Assembly (NCBI GenBank): GCA_049302575.1
Contig: JBAQMG010000117.1
Coordinates: forward strand, 1-49,034
DNA: 49,034 bases
Direction: 5' to 3'
Source: JBAQMG01 sp049302575
GTDB lineage: Bacteria > Bacillota > Desulfitobacteriia > Desulfitobacteriales > Desulfitobacteriaceae
Shown: positions 24,148 to 32,299 of the stretch, piece by piece
Position numbering within the stretch: position 1 is the stretch's first letter
Layout: the number at the start of each line of letters is the position of its first letter
Position numbers and translations under genes: made by a program
The notes under the pieces: model-generated
Told to the model about the DNA's origin: nothing
The model's input: the letters and a program-made list of their open reading frames with translations, nothing else
The model's database searches: none

Positions 24148-25336
24148 ACTTAACAAGTTCAGCAAAATTACGACCGAATTCATGGCAATCATTTAGAGCA
24201 TCTTCGTCTGGGTTCCATAGAACTTTTATTCCCTCAGCGATGATCTCAAAGCCACCTTTTTCCAAATCCTGAGCAATTAGTTTGGTATTTTCACCGCTCC
24301 AACCATAGCTGCCGAAAGCAGCGGCCTTTTTGTTTTTAAACCCTAATCCTTTGATCATTTCTAAAGTCCCAGCAACGGAATAGAGTATCCCTTTATTAAT
24401 AGTTGAAGAACCAACTAAAATAGCTTTGGATTTGAATACTTCTGTGATAGAGTCATTTTTATCCGAGCGGGAGGTGCTAAAAAGTTTAATCGTTACATCT
24501 TTATCTACTGAACTAATTCCGGCGGCGATAGCCTCTGCCATCAGTTTAGTATTGTTCCACATTGTATCATAAAGTAGGGTGATTTGATTTTCTTGGTAAT
24601 TATTGGCCCATTCCAGATATTTATGAACGATTTGGAGCGGGTTATCGCGCCAGATAATACCGTGACTTGGACAAATCATCGAGACAGGCAGGTTAAGCTT
24701 CAGGATCTCATTAATTTTCATTTCGACTAATTTACTGAAGGGGGTTAATATATTGGCATAATATTTAATAGCTTCTTGAAATAGTTCAGCTTGATCCACT
24801 AAATCGTTAAACATAAACTCTGAGGCATAATGCTGTCCAAAAGCGTCATTGCTAAACAGAATATTGTCTTCAGTTAAATAAGTGAACATAGAGTCTGGCC
24901 AATGGAGCATTTTTGCTTCTACAAAAATCAACTCTTTAGAACCCAGACTTAGTTTATCTCCTGTTTTGACTTCGACAAAATTCCAAGCTTGATGATAGTG
25001 ACCTTTCAGGGATTTGATGGCGTTGGCAGTACAGTAAATGGGTGTATTGGGGATTTCCTTCATTAATTCGGGAAGGGATCCACTGTGATCACTTTCAGCA
25101 TGATTGGCAATGATGTAATCAATTTTATTGAGGTCAATTTCCTTCTTGAGATTGGTAATGAATTCCTTTGAGAAAGGAGCCCACACAGTATCAATGAGCG
25201 CGATTTTTTCATCTTTTACAAGATACGAGTTATAGCTAGAACCTCGATGTGTTGAATATTCCTCTCCATGAAATGATCTTAGTTCCCAGTCGATTTTACC
25301 TACCCAATTTACACTTTTATTGATCTGAATACTCAT
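24146..25336 (-). CDS. Flavodiiron protein (A-type flavoprotein, FprA family)
   Basis: Four-electron reductase of oxygen to water or two-electron reductase of nitric oxide in anaerobes. The 396-residue protein has a beta-lactamase-like diiron domain with H79-x-E81-x-D83-H84 (HAESDHS), H145 (LHWPDS), D164 (FSNDAFG) and H225 (CPSHGIIW), which are all the expected ligands. A flavodoxin domain follows from about 255 (TLLYDTMWNNT, then VGSSTINKGILYSV and FGSYGWSGENTK). There is no rubredoxin or flavin-reductase extension, so an external electron donor is needed. The start ATG follows AGGTGAGG. A promoter and palindrome upstream suggest specific control. Confidence 0.95.
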   Translation of the reverse strand: MSIQINKSVNWVGKIDWELRSFHGEEYSTHRGSSYNSYLVKDEKIALIDTVWAPFSKEFITNLKKEIDLNKIDYIIANHAESDHSGSLPELMKEIPNTPIYCTANAIKSLKGHYHQAWNFVEVKTGDKLSLGSKELIFVEAKMLHWPDSMFTYLTEDNILFSNDAFGQHYASEFMFNDLVDQAELFQEAIKYYANILTPFSKLVEMKINEILKLNLPVSMICPSHGIIWRDNPLQIVHKYLEWANNYQENQITLLYDTMWNNTKLMAEAIAAGISSVDKDVTIKLFSTSRSDKNDSITEVFKSKAILVGSSTINKGILYSVAGTLEMIKGLGFKNKKAAAFGSYGWSGENTKLIAQDLEKGGFEIIAEGIKVLWNPDEDALNDCHEFGRNFAELVK

Positions 25337-25446
25337 AACTTAACCTCACCTTCTATTTAATATCTGAATTGGATAATTTACTGTCGTTTAAATCGGAATA
25401 CTAGCTAATTTAAAGCAATTATAACCATTTGCAACTATTTAAAATG

Positions 25447-25465
25447 GTCATCTCCTGTAGATGAC
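25447..25465. promoter_or_regulatory. Perfect 7-5-7 palindrome downstream of the fprA promoter
   Basis: GTCATCT-CCTGT-AGATGAC lies just downstream of the likely fprA start point and about 110 bp before its start codon. It is suited to be a repressor operator. It lacks a T-run and so is not a normal terminator. Confidence 0.5.
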
Positions 25466-25475
25466 TTTAGTTAAC

Positions 25476-25504
25476 ATTATAAGCTTTAATTAAGTCAATG
25501 TCAC
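25476..25504 (-). promoter_or_regulatory. SigA-type promoter of fprA
   Basis: On the minus strand: GTGACA, 17-bp spacer, TATAAT. The rest of the 25337-25703 gap holds no gene that I can see; a weaker TTGAGA-18-CATAAT on the plus strand near 25652-25681 may serve the next gene. Confidence 0.6.
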
Positions 25505-25703
25505 ACATGATGATCACCATTTTTTAAGAAAAATATACAATACTATAAAAATAAGGGTTAAAATAATAATAATTAAACAAATACCAAGTTGTAGAATGTG
25601 TAAATCAAAGTGAATCACGTTTCTATGATCAAGATACTTTCACAACTTATTTTGAGAATTTGGTTTATAAAAAGTCATAATCTTAATTTAGAGAGGTAAG
25701 GAA

Positions 25704-26693
25704 ATGTTCAAGCAGAAACTCAAAATTAGAAATCTTATCCAGCTTGTTTTTACCCTGATAGTCCTATATATTGGAGTAACATTCGTGCTTTTTGTCACTC
25801 CCTTAAAAAATGGCCTGGATCCTAAGGTTACCCGTCCGGCAGGGGTAGAGGCTTTTTTGCCTATTGATGCTTTAATCGGATTAAAAGTATGGTTAACAAC
25901 AGGGATTTTTGACTGGATTCATCCTGCCGGGTTGGTCATCTTCTTGGCAGCGCTGGTAATTTCCATCTTCTTTAAAAGGGCTTTTTGCTCTTGGATTTGC
26001 CCTCTTGGTACGTTAGCCGAGGGATTAGCTAAAGTTGGCAAGAAATTAATGGGACGTAATTTGATAGTCCCTAGATGGCTAGATTATCTGCTCCGCACAC
26101 TAAAGTATTTGCTGCTCTCACTATTTTTGGTATTTATTCTCGGTGGAATGAGTAGCTCACAAGCCTTGGTGTTTCTGCAAAGCGATTATAATATGATCAC
26201 TGATGTGAAAATGTTGCGCTTTTTTCAGAACCTTTCTGGTACAGGTATTATTGTTGTAACTGGTTTGCTTATTTTCTCTATTTTAGTTGAAAATTTCTGG
26301 TGTCGCTATTTATGCCCATATGGCGCTCTTTTGGGCGTTATAAGTATTGTTAGTCCGTGGAAGATTACGCGTAATCAAGCTTCTTGTAGTTCTTGTGGGC
26401 TTTGTAACAAAGCTTGTTCCAACCTGATCGAGATTAATCGCGCTAAAAAGATATGGTCACCAGAATGTACAGGCTGTTTAGATTGTGTAGTTGTTTGTCC
26501 TGTTCCAGGCACCTTAGAGTTTAAGGTGCCTATCCAAGAACGGGCGATTTCTCCGAGATTTATGGCTCTGACGGTTATAGCGCTCTGGCTGGTGTTTATA
26601 GTAGCAGCTAAAGCTACAGGTCATTGGGAAACAAGTATAACGACGCAAATGTACAAGGTGCTTATACCGATGGCAGATAGGATTGGTCTTTGA
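25704..26693 (+). CDS. Membrane-bound 4Fe-4S protein (NapH/polyferredoxin-like)
   Basis: A 329-residue integral membrane protein with about five helices (residues 11-33, 65-87, 112-135, 160-185, 285-305). It carries NapH/YccM-type motifs CSWICPLG and CRYLCPYG on cytosolic loops, then two ferredoxin clusters: CSSCGLCNKAC-x3 (about 220-232) and CTGCLDCVVVCP (about 252-263). The second Cys motif ends CPVPG; the first cluster's fourth position is CSNLI. The protein probably passes electrons from a membrane quinol or soluble donor to an unknown acceptor. It diverges from fprA with a 367-bp gap; the pairing could mean a shared electron route, but that is conjecture. ATG start with GAGAGGTAAGGA upstream. 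Confidence 0.9.
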   Translation: MFKQKLKIRNLIQLVFTLIVLYIGVTFVLFVTPLKNGLDPKVTRPAGVEAFLPIDALIGLKVWLTTGIFDWIHPAGLVIFLAALVISIFFKRAFCSWICPLGTLAEGLAKVGKKLMGRNLIVPRWLDYLLRTLKYLLLSLFLVFILGGMSSSQALVFLQSDYNMITDVKMLRFFQNLSGTGIIVVTGLLIFSILVENFWCRYLCPYGALLGVISIVSPWKITRNQASCSSCGLCNKACSNLIEINRAKKIWSPECTGCLDCVVVCPVPGTLEFKVPIQERAISPRFMALTVIALWLVFIVAAKATGHWETSITTQMYKVLIPMADRIGL

Positions 26694-26789
26694 ACTTTAT
26701 TGGGAATTTTGATGAATTGATTAGTAAAATTTACACAATAAGTGGTATTATATAAAAGTAGGATTTTTGTTCTTGGTAGGGGGGTATAG

Positions 26790-27158
26790 ATGAACTCGGT
26801 ATTGATAGTGGATGACTCTGGATTTTTGCGTGTGATGTTGAAGCAAATGTTAACTGAAAATGGCTATGAAGTCATAGGTGAGGCAGTAAATGGCAGGGAT
26901 GCTATCGATAAATATCAGAAATTAACTCCAAAGCTTGTAACAATGGATATTACTATGCCGGAAATGAGCGGTATTGAGGCCGTTGTCGAAATAATGAAAA
27001 TTGATAAGCATGCTAAAATTATTATGGTTACTGCTATTGGTCAGTTAGCTGCAGTATTAGCCTCTATTAAGGCTGGGGCAAAAGACTTTATCTTAAAACC
27101 TTATGAGGAAGAGAAGGTCATTGCTGTCTTGGGGAGGATTTGTCAAGAAATTAGTTAA
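26790..27158 (+). CDS. Single-domain response regulator (CheY-like)
   Basis: A 122-residue receiver domain and nothing else. Acidic pair D8-D9, phosphoacceptor D53 (TMDITMPEMSG), T81 (MVTAIGQ) and K103 (ILKPYEEEKV) are all present, so it should be phosphorylatable. GGGGGG precedes the start. No histidine kinase is in the window, so it is an orphan in this context. It lies 47 bp upstream of the MoxR/VWA pair with no terminator between, so co-transcription is likely. It may be chemotactic CheY or a Spo0F-like relay protein; the sequence does not decide. Confidence 0.93.
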   Translation: MNSVLIVDDSGFLRVMLKQMLTENGYEVIGEAVNGRDAIDKYQKLTPKLVTMDITMPEMSGIEAVVEIMKIDKHAKIIMVTAIGQLAAVLASIKAGAKDFILKPYEEEKVIAVLGRICQEIS

Positions 27159-27205
27159 TGGTATACTAAACTAAGTTTAAAGTACGATGAGGAGGATACA
27201 ACAGA

Positions 27206-28069
27206 ATGACCGATCATTTAGTCTATCAAGGAACTGCGGATTATATAGTTTCGAGTGATCTTCGGAACAGTGTTAATATCTCAGTTGCCTTAAAAAGACC
27301 GCTCTTAATCAAGGGAGAACCAGGCACAGGTAAAACAGTATTAGCAGAAAGCATTGCTCGTTCTCTTGGTATGAGCTTAATCATTTGGAATATTAAATCG
27401 ACCACTAAAGCACAGGATGGTCTTTATGTCTATGATACTGTCCAGCGTCTCTATGACAGTCAATTCGGTGAACAGAATGTGTCAAACATTAAACAATATA
27501 TTAAGTTGGGTAAACTAGGAGAGGCCTTTGAATCCACTGAGCGGGTTGTACTTTTAATTGATGAAATTGATAAGGCCGACTTGGAGTTTCCCAATGATTT
27601 ACTTTGGGAATTGGACGTCATGAACTTTTATATACCAGAGACAGGGGAAACGATTACAACTAAACATAGGCCGGTTGTTATTATAACCAGCAATGCAGAA
27701 AAAGAGCTGCCAGATGCTTTCTTGCGGCGGTGTGTTTTTCACTATATTGATTTTCCCGACAAAAAGATGATGGAAGATATTGTTCATGTCCATTTTCCTG
27801 AGTTGGAGGAGAGGTTACTTGCGGAAGCTTTGAAATCGTTCTATTGGTTGCGGAGTATCTCAGGGTTACAGAAAAAGCCGAGTACCAGCGAACTGCTGGA
27901 TTGGATTCAGGCTTTAACTATCGGTGGTATCGAACCTGATAAAATTTCCAAGGAGATACCTTTCTTGGGGGCTTTGTTAAAAAAGAATCAGGATTTCGAT
28001 TTGACCTTAAAGCAATTACATTCGCGCGGGACAGAAAACCAGTCTCGAGCGAACCATCGTGGCTGGTAG
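27206..28069 (+). CDS. MoxR-family AAA+ ATPase
   Basis: A 287-residue AAA+ chaperone-like ATPase. Walker A GEPGTGKT (37-44), Walker B LLIDEIDKAD (about 117-126), sensor-1 region VVIITSNAEKELPDAFLRRC with the arginine finger, and a C-terminal lid. MoxR proteins act with a VWA-domain partner to mature or insert metal into enzyme complexes, as in CoxD/CoxE of CO dehydrogenase. The partner is the next gene, 8 bp downstream. GAGGAGG RBS. Client enzyme unknown; no dehydrogenase or molybdoenzyme is adjacent. Confidence 0.93.
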   Translation: MTDHLVYQGTADYIVSSDLRNSVNISVALKRPLLIKGEPGTGKTVLAESIARSLGMSLIIWNIKSTTKAQDGLYVYDTVQRLYDSQFGEQNVSNIKQYIKLGKLGEAFESTERVVLLIDEIDKADLEFPNDLLWELDVMNFYIPETGETITTKHRPVVIITSNAEKELPDAFLRRCVFHYIDFPDKKMMEDIVHVHFPELEERLLAEALKSFYWLRSISGLQKKPSTSELLDWIQALTIGGIEPDKISKEIPFLGALLKKNQDFDLTLKQLHSRGTENQSRANHRGW

Positions 28070-28077
28070 GATAAAAT

Positions 28078-29286
28078 ATGTTTACAAACTTTTTTTATCA
28101 ATTACGTCGTGAGGGTGTTCCAGTTTCGATCACGGAATGGATGACGTTGATGGAAGCACTAAATGCAGGATTAGCTGAAGCAAGCCTATCAGGGTTTTAC
28201 TATCTTGCTAGAGCTGTCTTAGTTAAAAGCGAAAGTCACTTTGACCAATATGATCTTGCCTTTCAACGGTATTTTCAAGGGATCGAGACTCCTGAAGGCT
28301 TACTGAATCAGGTTGCACAATGGATGGAAAATCCGTTGCCTGAGAGAATGTTTTCAGAAGAAGAACGAAACGAGCTCTTAAAAAAATTAGGCTTGCCAGA
28401 TTGGGACAGCTTAAAAGCAGGCTTAGAAGAACGTCTGCGTACCCAAGATGGACCTCATCATGGTGGGAAGAATTGGATCGGCACGGGCGGGACTTCGGCC
28501 TATGGTCACTCAGGTTTTCATCCTGGGGGAATGCGGATTGATGGACGGTCCCACGGTAAATCAGCGGTCAAAGTGGCAGCAGAGCGAAACTATCGGGATT
28601 ATCGTAGTGATGAAACTTTGGGAGTACGTCAGTTTGAAGTTGCTCTACGTCGTTTGCGACAGTTTAGTTCACGTCTTGATGGGCTTAAAGATCAACTTGA
28701 TTTGGAAGAAACCATTGATGAAACCTGTAAGAATGCTGGTCAATTAAAGCTTGTCTGGACAAGACCGCGAAAAAATTCGGTCAAGGTTCTTGTGCTAATG
28801 GATGTTGGTGGTTCGATGACTCCTTATGCCCAAATCTGCAGTCAGTTGTTCTCAGCGGTTCATAAATCTTCACATTTCAAAGATTTAAGATTTTATTACT
28901 TTCATAATTGCCTGTATGATCTCCTGTACTTGGATGCTTCTTGCAATCCTAGTCGAGCTGTTAACACCGAGGATATTATGCGTTCACTCAATTTAGATTA
29001 CAAGGTAGTTATTATCGGGGATGCATCGATGGCTCTTAGCGAACTCGTGATGAAAGATGGTCATATATTCTGGGGCTATGAAAATGAGGAGCCGGGAATT
29101 TCTTGGTTGATGCGTTTAGCAAAGAAGTTTCCGTATAATGTTTGGCTCAATCCAATCCCGGAAAAACATTGGGAGCGAGTACATGGTTACCAAACTATAA
29201 AAATGGTGCGCGATGTTTTCCCGATGTATGAATTAACCTTAGAAGGTCTTGATATAGCAATAAAGAAATTAATGGTGCGTAAGTAG
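28078..29286 (+). CDS. VWA domain (CoxE-like) protein, partner of the MoxR ATPase
   Basis: A 402-residue cytosolic protein. The N-terminal half is helical; a Gly/His-rich linker (residues about 120-165: HHGGKNWIGTGGTSAYGHSG) is followed by a VWA domain. The MIDAS motif is D242-V-G-G-S246 (LVLMDVGGSMTPYA), with Gly in place of the usual first Ser of DxSxS, as is common in CoxE-like proteins. A second acidic element is VIIGDASMAL. The His-rich linker could bind metal, which would suit a metallocentre-assembly role. It follows the AAA+ gene by 8 bp and is closed by a terminator. Confidence 0.9.
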   Translation: MFTNFFYQLRREGVPVSITEWMTLMEALNAGLAEASLSGFYYLARAVLVKSESHFDQYDLAFQRYFQGIETPEGLLNQVAQWMENPLPERMFSEEERNELLKKLGLPDWDSLKAGLEERLRTQDGPHHGGKNWIGTGGTSAYGHSGFHPGGMRIDGRSHGKSAVKVAAERNYRDYRSDETLGVRQFEVALRRLRQFSSRLDGLKDQLDLEETIDETCKNAGQLKLVWTRPRKNSVKVLVLMDVGGSMTPYAQICSQLFSAVHKSSHFKDLRFYYFHNCLYDLLYLDASCNPSRAVNTEDIMRSLNLDYKVVIIGDASMALSELVMKDGHIFWGYENEEPGISWLMRLAKKFPYNVWLNPIPEKHWERVHGYQTIKMVRDVFPMYELTLEGLDIAIKKLMVRK

Positions 29287-29287
29287 G

Positions 29288-29341
29288 AGAAGGAACCCAA
29301 CTGGGTTCCTTCTTTGGGGTTAAAAAGAATGGTTTAACCCC
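29288..29341 (+). terminator. Terminator (two hairpins) after the MoxR/VWA operon
   Basis: AAGGAACCC-AACT-GGGTTCCTT (29290-29311), then TCTTT. A second perfect stem GGGGTTAAA/TTTAACCCC (29316-29341) follows and is flanked by A-runs that would act as T-runs on the other strand. Confidence 0.8.
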
Positions 29342-29356
29342 TGAAAAAAAGAATGA

Positions 29357-29566
29357 TTTAGAAAGTTAATTGGTAAATTTTTAGGTAAAGCTAGTCTAAG
29401 TATAATTAGAGAAATCCGCAAAAATGAGAATAATGTAGAACTGTTGGCTTGCGTGACCTGCTTAGATTATTACGGTATCAAAGATAGGATCGAGGTTGGT
29501 AAGATTTCCAGCATGCCTGAGATAATCGCTGCTATGCATGAAAGCGATAGAGTGGTTCATCTCTAA
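29357..29566 (+). pseudogene. 5'-truncated yedF-like (selenium-metabolism sulfurtransferase-like) remnant
   Basis: A 69-codon stop-free stretch with no start codon or ribosome site, ending in TAA 29564-29566. It reads KASLSIIREIRKNEN, then ELLACVTCLDYYGIKDRIEV, GKISSMPEIIAAM and VVHL. This is the C-terminal DsrE-like end of YedF, which commonly reads CGTCLDYYG-LKD-L-VG-ISNM-EI--AM. YedF genes commonly travel with selD. The TusA-like N-terminal half is missing. No selD is in the window. Confidence 0.75.
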
Positions 29567-29674
29567 AACAACCTAAATTAGGGTGTTGTGACGTGAGTTT
29601 GACAGAAACCTTTGGCATGTTTATAATTATGCAGACGGATAAATATATGTTTTCTTTTATGTTACATTAAATAC

Positions 29675-29746
29675 AGGGGTGTCGCCAAGCGGTAAGGCAC
29701 CAGACTCTGACTCTGGCATTCGTTGGTTCGAATCCATCCACCCCTG
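29675..29746 (+). tRNA. tRNA-Gln (anticodon CTG), CCA encoded
   Basis: Acceptor AGGGGTG/CACCCCT; D arm GCCAAGCGGTAAGGC; anticodon stem CCAGA/TCTGG with loop CTCTGAC (anticodon CTG); T arm GTTGG-TTCGAAT-CCATC with one T-T mismatch; G discriminator at 29746 and an encoded CCA to 29749. It stands alone. Confidence 0.93.
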
Positions 29747-29868
29747 CCAATTATATTTTCACAAATCAATTTAAAGGAAAAATCGACAATATTAAGAACG
29801 GCTCTGTTTAAACAGAAGTTTTAGTTGATTTTAATGAAACAATAGGTTGAATCTGGATGAGGCAACCG

Positions 29869-30582
29869 TTAAATTAATTGGGATTGAGTAATTGTTTGCC
29901 AATACTCCGCTAATTTTGAGGGCGAATTCGCTGCTCTTATTTGACCATCGATAAGTAGAGCGGCGCGCTGAGTCAAGTTTTCAAGATCGCTAAAATCATG
30001 ACTGACTAGAACAGCAGTGGTTTTGGCGGTCTTAAATACTTTAGAGAGGTCTGTTAGGAGAGCTGCTTTGGTTGGAGCATCTAAAGCGGAAAAGGGTTCA
30101 TCAAGGAAAAGTACATCAGGCTCTAAAATGAAGGCACGAGCTAAATTGACCCGTTGGCTTTCTCCGCCGGAGAGGGTACGTGCTTGTTGTTTTTGAAGAT
30201 GTAGAATACCAAACCGATCGAGCCAGGTTTCTACTTTAGGCCGAATCTCTTTTTTATGAAAGCCGCGGATTTTAAGCCCGATGGCGACATTGTCGTAGAC
30301 ATTAGTATTGAGTAGTAAAGATTCTTGAAAGACGAGCGCAATTTTACGACGTATTTCTAAAGGGATTCGGCTACCAGACACTGAATTTCCACGAAACCAT
30401 AGTTGGCCGCTGGTCGGAGCTTCTAAAAAAGCCAGGATCTTGAGCAGACTACTTTTGCCTGAACCGTTAGGACCGACTAGCCCGACACATTCTCCAGGTG
30501 TGAGTTGAAAGTTAATCTCCTTTAAAATGGTTTTGTCACCCTTTTTCCAAGTGAGATTGGTGGCTTTAAGGATGATGTTCAA
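29869..30582 (-). CDS. tupC: Tungstate ABC transporter ATP-binding protein
   Basis: ATPase subunit of 237 residues. Walker A GPNGSGKS (37-44), Q-loop VFQESLL, signature LSGGE (137-141), Walker B LFLDEP (D161-E162) and H-loop SHDF. The start is TTG at 30582, with the tupB stop overlapping its GGGGG ribosome site, so translation is coupled. There is no C-terminal TOBE/Mop domain, unlike ModC, which fits TupC. It is the last gene of tupABC; the 120 bp to the tRNA holds only the perfect palindrome CTGTTTAAACAG (29811-29822). Confidence 0.93.
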   Translation of the reverse strand: MNIILKATNLTWKKGDKTILKEINFQLTPGECVGLVGPNGSGKSSLLKILAFLEAPTSGQLWFRGNSVSGSRIPLEIRRKIALVFQESLLLNTNVYDNVAIGLKIRGFHKKEIRPKVETWLDRFGILHLQKQQARTLSGGESQRVNLARAFILEPDVLFLDEPFSALDAPTKAALLTDLSKVFKTAKTTAVLVSHDFSDLENLTQRAALLIDGQIRAANSPSKLAEYWQTITQSQLI

Positions 30583-30587
30583 GCGCT

Positions 30588-31286
30588 TTAACCCCCTTGG
30601 TTTTTTTGCTGAAGTAGGGTAAGCCAGAGAGTTGCTAAATAGGCCAGCAACGATAAAATAATACTCAAGGCAATGGCTACATCAAAATTTCCTTTGGATA
30701 CTTCTAAAACAGTTGCTGTTGTTAAAACTCTGGTTTGCCCTTTGATATTTCCGCCAACCATCATCGAGGCTCCTACTTCAGAAACCACGGCGCCGAAGCC
30801 TGCAATAATGGCGGCAAGTATGGCAAAGCGCACTTCTTTTAGTAATATCCAAAGAAATTGGAGCTTAGTTGTCCCTAAGGCACGTATCAAGAGGCGTAAT
30901 TTAGGGTCAGTTTGTTGGATTGCGGCACCTGTGAGGCCGATGATAATGGGCAGGGCAATCACAGCTTGAGCTAATATGATGGCTTCGGGGGTATACATAA
31001 TGTTTAATCTGCCTAAGGGTCCGGCCCGCCACAGGAAAATCGAGACCCAAAGACCGACAACGACAGGTGGAAGACCCATGCCTGTGTTTACTAGGCTGAA
31101 GATGAATCGGCGGCCGGGGAATTGTTTCAATGCCAAAAGGGTTCCCAAAGGAACCCCGATGATAAGACTAAGTAAGGTTGCAGTGCAGGAGACTCGTAAG
31201 CTTAATAAAGTTATCTCAAGGACTTCTGGATCACCCTGCAAAAGCAGTTGAAGCGATTTTAAAAGTCCTTGCCAGATTAAATCCAT
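30588..31286 (-). CDS. tupB: Tungstate ABC transporter permease
   Basis: A 232-residue inner-membrane permease with about five helices, including LISLIIGVPLGTLLAL-type and GMGLPPVVVGLWVSIFLW segments and the cytosolic EAA-like loop RALGTTKLQFLWILLKE, which contacts the ATPase. GGGEVGASMMVGGNIKGQ-like residues near 170 (SEVGASMMVGGNIKGQT) are typical of TupB/WtpB. RBS AGGAG. It lies 38 bp after tupA and directly upstream of tupC. Confidence 0.92.
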   Translation of the reverse strand: MDLIWQGLLKSLQLLLQGDPEVLEITLLSLRVSCTATLLSLIIGVPLGTLLALKQFPGRRFIFSLVNTGMGLPPVVVGLWVSIFLWRAGPLGRLNIMYTPEAIILAQAVIALPIIIGLTGAAIQQTDPKLRLLIRALGTTKLQFLWILLKEVRFAILAAIIAGFGAVVSEVGASMMVGGNIKGQTRVLTTATVLEVSKGNFDVAIALSIILSLLAYLATLWLTLLQQKNQGG

Positions 31287-31324
31287 GCAGTTACTCCTAT
31301 TATAAATCTTTTAAAAATAAAGAA

Positions 31325-32224
31325 TTATTTGCCTAAATCCTCTTGCTTTTTACCTGCATCGGGAAAGAATAAAGCTTGACCAAACTTGACTTTACCAAAA
31401 TTGCCAATGAGTTGTTGCGTAACAGGACTAAGCATAAAATCATCAAAGGCTTTAGCACCTTCGCTATTTACCTTGGGGAACTTCTCAGGGTTGATTTGCA
31501 TGACATGATAGATATTTAGCAAAGACGCATCTCCTTCAACGAGTATGTCTAGCTGAAGTGATTTTTTGGTTGCAAGGTAAGTTGCCCGATCAGTCAAGAT
31601 GTACCCGCTTTTTTCGGAAGCTATTTTGAGAGTTTGTCCCATTCCAGTACCGCTTTCTTGATACCAAGTTCCGCTTGGCGTAATACTGGCAGTCTTCCAG
31701 AGGGATTTTTCCATGGTGTCGGTACCAGATTTATCTCCTCTAGAGATGAAGATGGATTTGCTGTCTGCAATAGCTTTAAGGGCTTGGACGGGGCTTTTAA
31801 GTCCTTTAATTTTAGCAGGATCTGCTGTAGGTCCAATTATTATGAAATCGTTATGCATAACAAGGTTATAATTAATGCCAATTTTATTATCAACTAATTT
31901 CTTTTCCGAAGCAGGGGCATGTACTAGAAGAACATCAGCTTCACCTTTTTCGCCCATTGCCAGAGCAGCACCAGTTCCTACAGCGATAGTTTGTATTTTA
32001 TAGCCAGTTTGTTTTTCGAACTCAGGTACTAAAACTTCCAGCAACCCACTATCTTGAGTGCTGGTGGTAGTGGCTAAAATGATGCTAGGGTTTTGGGGTT
32101 GAGGAATTTGGGCGGTTTGAGCAGGAGCAGGTGTTAGAGAAGTAGTGCTACCACACCCTGTGAGAATGAGAAGATTAGCCATAATAATTAAATAGATACC
32201 GATTAACTTTGTTTGTTTTTTCAT
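31325..32224 (-). CDS. tupA: Tungstate-binding lipoprotein
   Basis: Extracytoplasmic oxyanion-binding protein of 299 residues, with a lipoprotein signal ending LTGC (lipidation Cys24). The TTTSTQDSGLL motif (about 52-62) is the hallmark of TupA; it is followed by VGTGAALAMGEKGEADVLLVHA, ISRGDKSGTDTMEK and WYQESGTGMG, which build the oxyanion pocket. Tungstate in such anaerobes supplies formate dehydrogenases and aldehyde oxidoreductases. It is first in the tupABC operon; the 75-bp upstream gap is AT-rich and GGAG precedes the start. Specificity for tungstate over molybdate is inferred from the family. Confidence 0.95.
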   Translation of the reverse strand: MKKQTKLIGIYLIIMANLLILTGCGSTTSLTPAPAQTAQIPQPQNPSIILATTTSTQDSGLLEVLVPEFEKQTGYKIQTIAVGTGAALAMGEKGEADVLLVHAPASEKKLVDNKIGINYNLVMHNDFIIIGPTADPAKIKGLKSPVQALKAIADSKSIFISRGDKSGTDTMEKSLWKTASITPSGTWYQESGTGMGQTLKIASEKSGYILTDRATYLATKKSLQLDILVEGDASLLNIYHVMQINPEKFPKVNSEGAKAFDDFMLSPVTQQLIGNFGKVKFGQALFFPDAGKKQEDLGK

Positions 32225-32299
32225 AACTAAACACTCCTTAATATTAATAAACTAATAATTTAGGGTAATGAATTATATTATCATGCTACTATGATCATG

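Noticed and set aside
29290..29341. Small RNA from the double hairpin
   Set aside because: Position right after the VWA stop and A/T flanks fit paired terminators better.
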